Shown: one piece after another, positions 62,251 through 64,000 of the stretch | How the letters are laid out: the number at the start of each line of letters is the position of its first letter | Numbering within the stretch: the first letter of the stretch is position 1 | Assembly: GCF_014472395.1 (NCBI RefSeq) | Contig: NZ_JACSZW010000001.1 | Coordinates: 434,001 to 498,000, forward strand | Direction: 5' to 3' | Origin: Pedobacter sp. N36a | GTDB taxonomy: Bacteria; Bacteroidota; Bacteroidia; Sphingobacteriales; Sphingobacteriaceae | DNA: 64,000 nt | Translations under genes and position numbers: made by a program | Notes under the pieces: model-generated | What the model saw: only the letters and a program-made list of their open reading frames with translations | What the model was told of the DNA's origin: nothing | Database searches by the model: none

Positions 62251-63087
62251 ATGAAACAGAAAAAAACAAGAGTAGCAATTCAAGGTATTAAAGCGTCATT
62301 TCACGAAGAAGCCGCTTTCAAGTTCTTCGGAAAAGACATTGAAACCATAGAATGTAATTCTTTTAAACAGACTTGCGAAAGCCTGGAAAACAAGCAGTCT
62401 GATTTTGTAATCATGGCTATTGAAAACTCTATTGCGGGGAGCCTTTTACCAAACTACACACTGATCCGTGAGTACAATTTCGCCATCGTTGGTGAGGTTT
62501 ACCTGCCGATTCAATTGCACCTGATGGCTTTGCCAGGGGTTAAATTTGAAGACATTAAATTTGCGACTTCCCACCCGATTGCGATTCGTCAATGTGTAGA
62601 TTTCTTCGATGATTTCCCACATATCCAAGTGATTGAAAGCAACGATACTGCAGCTTGTGCAAAACGCATTAAAGAAGAACAACTAACTGACACCGTAGCT
62701 ATCGCAAATACTTTAGCTGCAGAATTATACGGACTAAACATCATTGAAAGAAGAATTGAGTCCAACAAAAAGAATTACACGCGTTTCCTAGTGTTAAAAA
62801 AAGACAAAACAGACGATTTGCCGGAAATCAACAAAGCATCCATCTGCTTCCAGGTAGGTAACCATGTTGGAGCCTTATCTAAAGTACTCAACATCTTTGC
62901 GGAGCAGGAAGTGAACTTAACAAAAATTCAAAGCATGCCTGTTCTTGGTAAAAGAAACGAATACTACTTCTATGTAGACATGGAATGGACCAGCAATGAA
63001 CAATATGACAAAGCCATCCGTCAAACTTTAAAATACACGGTAAACTTCAATATCATGGGAGAATACTTAAGAAACGATAAAGTCTAA
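62251..63087 (+). CDS. pheA: Prephenate dehydratase
   Basis: 278-residue monofunctional enzyme making phenylpyruvate for phenylalanine synthesis. Catalytic PDT domain (about 6-185): VAIQGIKASFHEEAAFKFFG, MAIENSIAGSLLPNYTLI, LMALPGVKFEDIKFATSHPIAIRQC, and the TRF catalytic motif in NYTRFLVLKKD; C-terminal ACT regulatory domain (about 195-275) with HVGALSKVLNIFAEQEVNLTKIQSMP, the site of Phe feedback inhibition in the family. No chorismate mutase domain is fused; that activity is in the next gene. Preceded by the aromatic leader/attenuator. Confidence 0.96.
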   Translation: MKQKKTRVAIQGIKASFHEEAAFKFFGKDIETIECNSFKQTCESLENKQSDFVIMAIENSIAGSLLPNYTLIREYNFAIVGEVYLPIQLHLMALPGVKFEDIKFATSHPIAIRQCVDFFDDFPHIQVIESNDTAACAKRIKEEQLTDTVAIANTLAAELYGLNIIERRIESNKKNYTRFLVLKKDKTDDLPEINKASICFQVGNHVGALSKVLNIFAEQEVNLTKIQSMPVLGKRNEYYFYVDMEWTSNEQYDKAIRQTLKYTVNFNIMGEYLRNDKV

Positions 63088-63152
63088 TACAAGAAAACCC
63101 CGATACAAATAGAAAACCCTTCATAAAACATACAATAAAAACCCCAACAAAA

Positions 63153-64000
63153 ATGAAATTACAATTGAACATCCAGCCAATCAGTACTTGGTTGAACACC
63201 AACAACGAACCACTAATCATTTCAGGACCATGCAGTGCAGAAACTGAAGAACAATTGTTAACTACCGCACATTTACTAGCTGCAACAGGTAAAGTATCTG
63301 TTCTTAGAGCTGGTATCTGGAAGCCACGTACTCGTCCAGGAGAATTCGAAGGTATCGGAAGCATTGGATTAGAGTGGTTGAAGAGAGCAAAAGCAGAAAC
63401 AGGTTTACCTACTGCTGTAGAAGTTGCCAACGCAAAACATGTGGAAGAAGCTTTAGCGGCTGGTGTAGACATCCTTTGGATTGGTGCACGTTCAACTGTA
63501 AATCCATTCTGCGTACAGGAAATTGCTGACGCTTTAAGAGGTGTTGACGTTCCAGTATTGGTTAAAAACCCAGTTAATCCTGATCTTCAATTGTGGATTG
63601 GTGCATTAGAGCGTATCAACGGTGCTGGTATCACTAAATTAGGTGCGATTCACCGTGGTTTCTCTTCATTCGAGAAAAGCTCATTCCGTAACGAACCCAT
63701 GTGGGAACTTGCGATTCAATTGAAAACTTTATGTCCTGATCTTCCGATCATCAACGACCCAAGTCATATCTGCGGTAACCGCGAATTAATCCCTTACATC
63801 TCCCAAAAAGCGCTTGATTTAGACATGCAAGGTCTAATGATTGAGTCCCATGTTGACCCATCAGTAGCCTGGACAGATGCTAAACAACAAGTAACTCCTG
63901 CAGCTTTAAGTGAGCTTGTAGAGCGTTTAACAGTTCGTGAGCCAGAATCTCAAAACGAAGCATTTGTAGATCAATTGGCTGATTTACGTAAGCAGATCGA
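63153..64000 (+). CDS. DAHP synthase/chorismate mutase type II fusion (3' end outside window)
   Basis: 282 codons visible, running off the right edge. N-terminal DAHP synthase domain of the KDOPS-like type: LIISGPCSAETEEQLLTTAH, VLRAGIWKPRTRPGEFEGIG, VEVANAKHVEEAL, ILWIGARSTVNPF, VLVKNPVNPDLQLWIGALER, KLGAIHRGFSSFEKSSFRN, INDPSHICGNRELIPYI. Near residue 270 the sequence FVDQLADLRKQI begins a chorismate mutase (AroH/AroQ helix 1) domain, a fusion typical of Bacteroidota. It catalyses the first committed step and the branch to prephenate, directly supplying the PheA encoded 65 bp upstream, under the same attenuator. Confidence 0.94.
   Translation, partial: MKLQLNIQPISTWLNTNNEPLIISGPCSAETEEQLLTTAHLLAATGKVSVLRAGIWKPRTRPGEFEGIGSIGLEWLKRAKAETGLPTAVEVANAKHVEEALAAGVDILWIGARSTVNPFCVQEIADALRGVDVPVLVKNPVNPDLQLWIGALERINGAGITKLGAIHRGFSSFEKSSFRNEPMWELAIQLKTLCPDLPIINDPSHICGNRELIPYISQKALDLDMQGLMIESHVDPSVAWTDAKQQVTPAALSELVERLTVREPESQNEAFVDQLADLRKQI

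Noticed and set aside
1..64000. CRISPR arrays, insertion sequences or prophage genes
   Set aside because: No regularly spaced repeats, transposase, integrase or phage structural genes were seen; the rearrangements appear as deletions and fusions without element ends.

Overview
The window reads as a chromosomal segment of a member of the Bacteroidota, most likely family Sphingobacteriaceae (Pedobacter-like). The reasons are three or four SusC/SusD-type polysaccharide utilisation loci (PULs), a hybrid-two-component-type regulator, an ECF sigma/FecR pair, the Bacteroidota -7 promoter element TAnnTTTG before several genes, and a DAHP synthase-chorismate mutase fusion next to prephenate dehydratase. 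Genus is an inference; no rRNA is present.

Layout. (1) 1-5313: the 5' part of a PUL running off the left edge (discoidin-like lipoprotein, SusC) beside a histidine kinase and an OmpR-type regulator that face each other tail to tail. (2) 5793-6458: a CPBP membrane protease. (3) 6653-20271: a mannan-type PUL. A two-gene (split) HTCS regulator converges on an operon of IPT/NHL surface lipoprotein, SusC, SusD, DUF1735-type lipoprotein and GH92 alpha-mannosidase. (4) 20565-34898: loosely linked carbohydrate genes: two DUF4965/glutaminase-A-like paralogues around an aldose 1-epimerase, a GH2 enzyme, a GH76 stump, GH127, a VOC protein, a chimeric PL4-like/GH92 protein and a six-hairpin glycosidase. 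(5) 35062-35967: an SPFH-like lipoprotein and a small membrane protein. (6) 36414-41551: a two-gene operon with a 1271-residue membrane GT2 synthase carrying two extracytoplasmic glycosidase-fold domains, plus a lipoprotein glycosidase. (7) 41743-44456: a graveyard of fused gene remnants (Na+/solute symporter, SGNH-type hydrolase, SusC with two frameshifts). (8) 45159-54319: a complete ECF sigma/FecR-controlled SusCD locus whose only enzyme candidate is an unrecognised 563-residue secreted protein. (9) 54436-56237: HxlR regulator with a clear operator, two truncated SDR genes joined tail to tail, and a DUF1016 nuclease stump next to a tRNA. (10) 56463-64000: conserved genes (tRNA-CAU, HAD hydrolase, DUF962 protein, catalase, proline dehydrogenase, S4 protein, AroB, PheA, DAHP synthase).

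How it works together. The left three quarters is glycan-foraging accessory DNA: surface SusCD pairs import oligosaccharides, periplasmic enzymes (GH92, GH2, GH127 and others) trim them, and each locus has its own sensor (histidine kinase, HTCS or sigma/anti-sigma). The right quarter is core metabolism ending in an aromatic amino acid operon.

Most noteworthy: a compact aromatic-residue leader peptide and attenuator before pheA (62035-62166); the GT2-GH26-pseudoglycosidase fusion operon with paired palindromes at its promoter; the chimeric GH92 gene whose signal peptide is read antisense through a glutamine-rich segment of its neighbour; the HTCS split at a possible slippery site; and several traces of deletion and gene fusion.
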